This document shows positions 62,358 to 64,000 of a stretch of 64,000 nucleotides of DNA, in pieces. Within the stretch, counting starts at the first letter, position 1; every line of letters starts with the position of its first letter. The position numbers were made by a program, and so were the translations under genes. Below the pieces are notes generated by a model that saw only the letters and a list, made by a program, of their open reading frames with translations, did no database searches and had not been told where the DNA came from. Origin of the DNA: Mesorhizobium loti CJ3sym (GTDB taxonomy: Bacteria; Pseudomonadota; Alphaproteobacteria; Rhizobiales; Rhizobiaceae); NCBI RefSeq assembly GCF_000472785.1, contig NZ_AXAL01000025.1, positions 48,740 through 112,739 of the forward strand. The letters are read 5' to 3'.

Positions 62358-62704
62358 ATGGCCACCTACACAAAGCTCTCGTCCGGTTCCTGGCGTGTCC
62401 AAGTCCGTCGCAAACGTCGCTACGTCAGCGAGACCTTCCTTCGCCGGGACGACGCACGGCGCTGCGCAACCGAAACCGAGCGCCAGGTCGATCGCGGTGA
62501 GACGCCGACCAAGTCCCGTATAGCGCGCCTAAAAACTTTCGGCGCACTCATCGACCTTCATATCGACGACATGTGCGATGTAGGCAAGTCCCCTCGCCGC
62601 TCCAAGGCCGCGGCCCTCATCGAACTTGGCGGTCTCGTCGTCAAGGCAGGCATCGTTGATCTGACCAAAGACGATCGCCCTACGATCTACGGCGCGCTGC
62701 TTCG
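62358..62704 (+). pseudogene. Truncated tyrosine recombinase (dusA-associated integrase type)
   Basis: Only the arm-binding and part of the core-binding domain remain: MATYTKLSSGSWRVQVRRK, then YVSETFLRRDDAR and FGALIDLHIDDM. After about 110 residues the similarity stops where an IS481-like fragment begins. The catalytic R-H-R-Y part is missing. It starts next to the dusA 5' end in the opposite direction, as in integrases that target dusA. Full-length relatives are 330-400 aa. Confidence 0.78.
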
Positions 62705-63076
62705 GATCGCCGCCTGCAGGGGCCGCCCTTCGCGAATCTCGCCGAGGCCCAGGACGCATTCGACCAGTGGCGTCACGTCTACAACGCCCAGCGTCCCCAC
62801 GACGCGCTGGACGGCGGCGTGCCGCTCGATCGCTACCAGGCCTCGCCGCGCCAGTATCGCGAAACTGTCGAGCCGTTCGAATACGCCAAGAACAATCTCA
62901 TCCGCCGCGTTCAGCAGCACGGCTTCGTCTCAATCCTTGGCCGGTCAATGCGCTTGTGCAGGGCCTTCGCGGGAAAGTCCGTCGCCTTCAGGCCTACCAC
63001 AACAGACGGCGTCTTCGACGCATGGTTCAGACATCAGAAAATAGAAACCATCGACCTAAACACCTTGGCTCGATAG
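62705..63076 (+). pseudogene. IS481-type transposase, C-terminal fragment
   Basis: The frame reads FANLAEAQDAFDQWRHVYN, AQRPHDALDGGVPLDRYQ and then GFVSILGRSMRLCRAFAGK to the stop at 63074-63076. This is the last third of an IS481-family DDE transposase, including the WxxxYNxxRPHxAL motif. The rest is absent. The GTG at 62819 is not a true start. Confidence 0.8.
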
Positions 63077-63544
63077 CATGCAAAACTGTTCGCGATGTCC
63101 TCGCACACCTGTTCGCGATGTCCCCAGTCCAAACAGGCATAAGGGGAAGGCTTTGGGGGCGTCTCGGCCAGGTAAGCGGTGAACTCACGTTCCAACGGTG
63201 TAACTGCCTCGTCCTTCGTGGCTGCCCTTCCGCGTTGCCCCCCCATGGACACGCCAGCGCTTGTTCGTATTGACCGACTAGAATCATTGCCCGCGCTCGG
63301 ACCATTCTGTTCGCCGAGAAGTCTGCGTACGCTTGAACCGAGGAGGCACCGTCTGCCCGCCAAGCACGGTCCAACCCAATCAAGCCAGAGCCGCGCATCA
63401 CGATCCCGGACAAACCGGACTGCCTCGACTATAGATTCGAAAGACCAGATCGGCTCGCCGTCTCCAGGACCTCACAGCCATCCTCAGCAGCGTCGCGGAC
63501 CTTCAATCTATCAGTCGGCATGCGATCATCCCTCGTAGGGCCCG
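63077..63544. other. Gene-poor scar region with tandem repeat near the IS481 end
   Basis: No gene is supported. CTGTTCGCGATGTCC occurs twice, at 63086-63100 and 63109-63123 (23-base period), directly after the IS481 fragment, and may belong to its terminal repeat. Open frames on both strands across the rest are short, overlap one another and show no family motif. Confidence 0.5.
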
Positions 63545-63637
63545 TCAGTCACGAGCCGCTACCGAGCGGCAGCTCTCGCCGGCCTCAATCGCTCCAACCA
63601 CACGCTCACGAAGATCATTTGAAATGGGAGCCGTCAA
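63545..63637 (-). pseudogene. IS630-type transposase, N-terminal fragment
   Basis: TAPISNDLRERVVGAIEAG followed by ESCRSVAARD is the start of the N-terminal helix-turn-helix of IS630-family transposases. A stop follows after about 30 codons, so only the first helices remain. The sequence just upstream is probably the element's end. Confidence 0.7.
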
Positions 63638-63745
63638 GAGATGCTGGCCTCCGATCCAGCCAGCATCTTGAACCACAAAATCACCCCACGTGAATCCCAC
63701 GGATTCAGTCAAAATCTGAACCGCTCTAGGCTCAGGACTCATTGA

Positions 63746-64000
63746 TCAGAGCCAGAAGATTACGGTTGCAGCGATGCAGATCGCGGACATGAAGGTGTGG
63801 GCGCAGCGGTCATAGCGTGTGTGGATGCGCCGCCAGTCCTTGAGCCTGCCAAACATGTTCTCGATCTTATGGCGGCTTTTGTAGAGCAAGGTGTCGTGCG
63901 GGATCGGCAGATTGCGGTTGGCTTTGGACGGGATACAGGCGACTATGCCGCGCTTGGCCAGGGCCGTGCGGAACCAGTCGGCGTCGTAGCCTTTATCCCC
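63746..64000 (-). mobile_element. IS5-family (IS427 group) transposase, C-terminal part, cut by the window edge
   Basis: Reading leftward from the edge: GDKGYDADWFRTALAKRG, IPSKANRNLPIPHD, YKSRHKIENMFGRLKDWR and ending AATVIFWL. The YxxRxxIExxFxxLKxxRRIxTRYD pattern is the DDE C-terminal motif of IS5 transposases. 85 codons lie in the window and are intact. Confidence 0.88.

Noticed and set aside
1..64000. CRISPR array or defence system
   Set aside because: No regularly spaced repeats and no cas, restriction or toxin-antitoxin gene was recognised.

Overview
The window is about 64 kb of GC-rich chromosome from an alphaproteobacterium of the order Hyphomicrobiales, most likely Mesorhizobium or a close relative. 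The evidence is a phosphatidylcholine synthase of the rhizobial/Brucella Pcs type, the rlpA-dacC-tmk-holB-metG-tatD order, an IalB-family secreted protein, a DUF930 protein, a BacA/SbmA-like transporter, and dispersed nested palindromes of the kind common in Mesorhizobium intergenic DNA. No rRNA, CRISPR array, plasmid or phage structural gene was found. The assignment is inferred from gene content and was not checked by alignment.

Layout. 1-6.8 kb: leftward housekeeping cluster rlpA, D-Ala-D-Ala carboxypeptidase-like dacC, tmk, holB, metG and a TatD-family hydrolase cut by the window edge. 7-12 kb: tRNA-Ser(UGA), then a divergent SDR/LysR pair that are both broken by single-base frameshifts, then a cupredoxin gene divergent from a PepSY-cytochrome b561 pair with matching direct-repeat boxes on each side, then DUF2161 and DUF930 genes. 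12-24 kb: terC, rimO, a BMP-type nucleoside-like ABC importer, and the leftward run DUF2182-DUF1326-pcs-quinone oxidoreductase, divergent from a UbiH-family hydroxylase. 24-36 kb: hspQ, ialB-like, an orphan peptide-binding protein, a FrnE-like DsbA protein, a BacA/SbmA-like ABC transporter with a long structured leader, mgtE, a serine hydrolase, glutathione reductase, DUF2059 and rpiA. 36-45 kb: gph, tRNA-Val(CAC), small secreted proteins, an L,D-transpeptidase, a rhodanese, and an alpha/beta hydrolase divergent from a MarR repressor with twin operators. 45-54 kb: moaA, mobA and mobB (molybdenum cofactor), a DMT exporter, a polar amino-acid ABC importer without its ATPase, a 3-hydroxyisobutyrate dehydrogenase-like enzyme and an AlkD-like repair protein. 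54-62 kb: DUF3299, Lrp, an Fe-S uracil-DNA glycosylase, GST, a thermonuclease-like protein, a PleC/DivJ-like histidine kinase, cobT, DUF1289, a retropepsin-like protease and dusA. 62.3-64 kb: a mobile-element graveyard. A decapitated tyrosine integrase lies directly beside the 5' end of dusA and is fused to an IS481-type remnant, followed by an IS630-type fragment and the 3' end of an IS5-type transposase.

Most of the window is ordinary core genome. The points most worth a second look are the PBP5-type carboxypeptidase whose SXN and KTG motifs have both been replaced, the paired response-regulator-like boxes at the cupredoxin/cytochrome b561 locus, the twin MarR operators, the two adjacent frameshifts, the structured leader and palindrome before the BacA-like transporter, and the dusA-associated integrase scar that marks the edge of an island or its remains. 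No wholly new multi-gene system was recognised with confidence.
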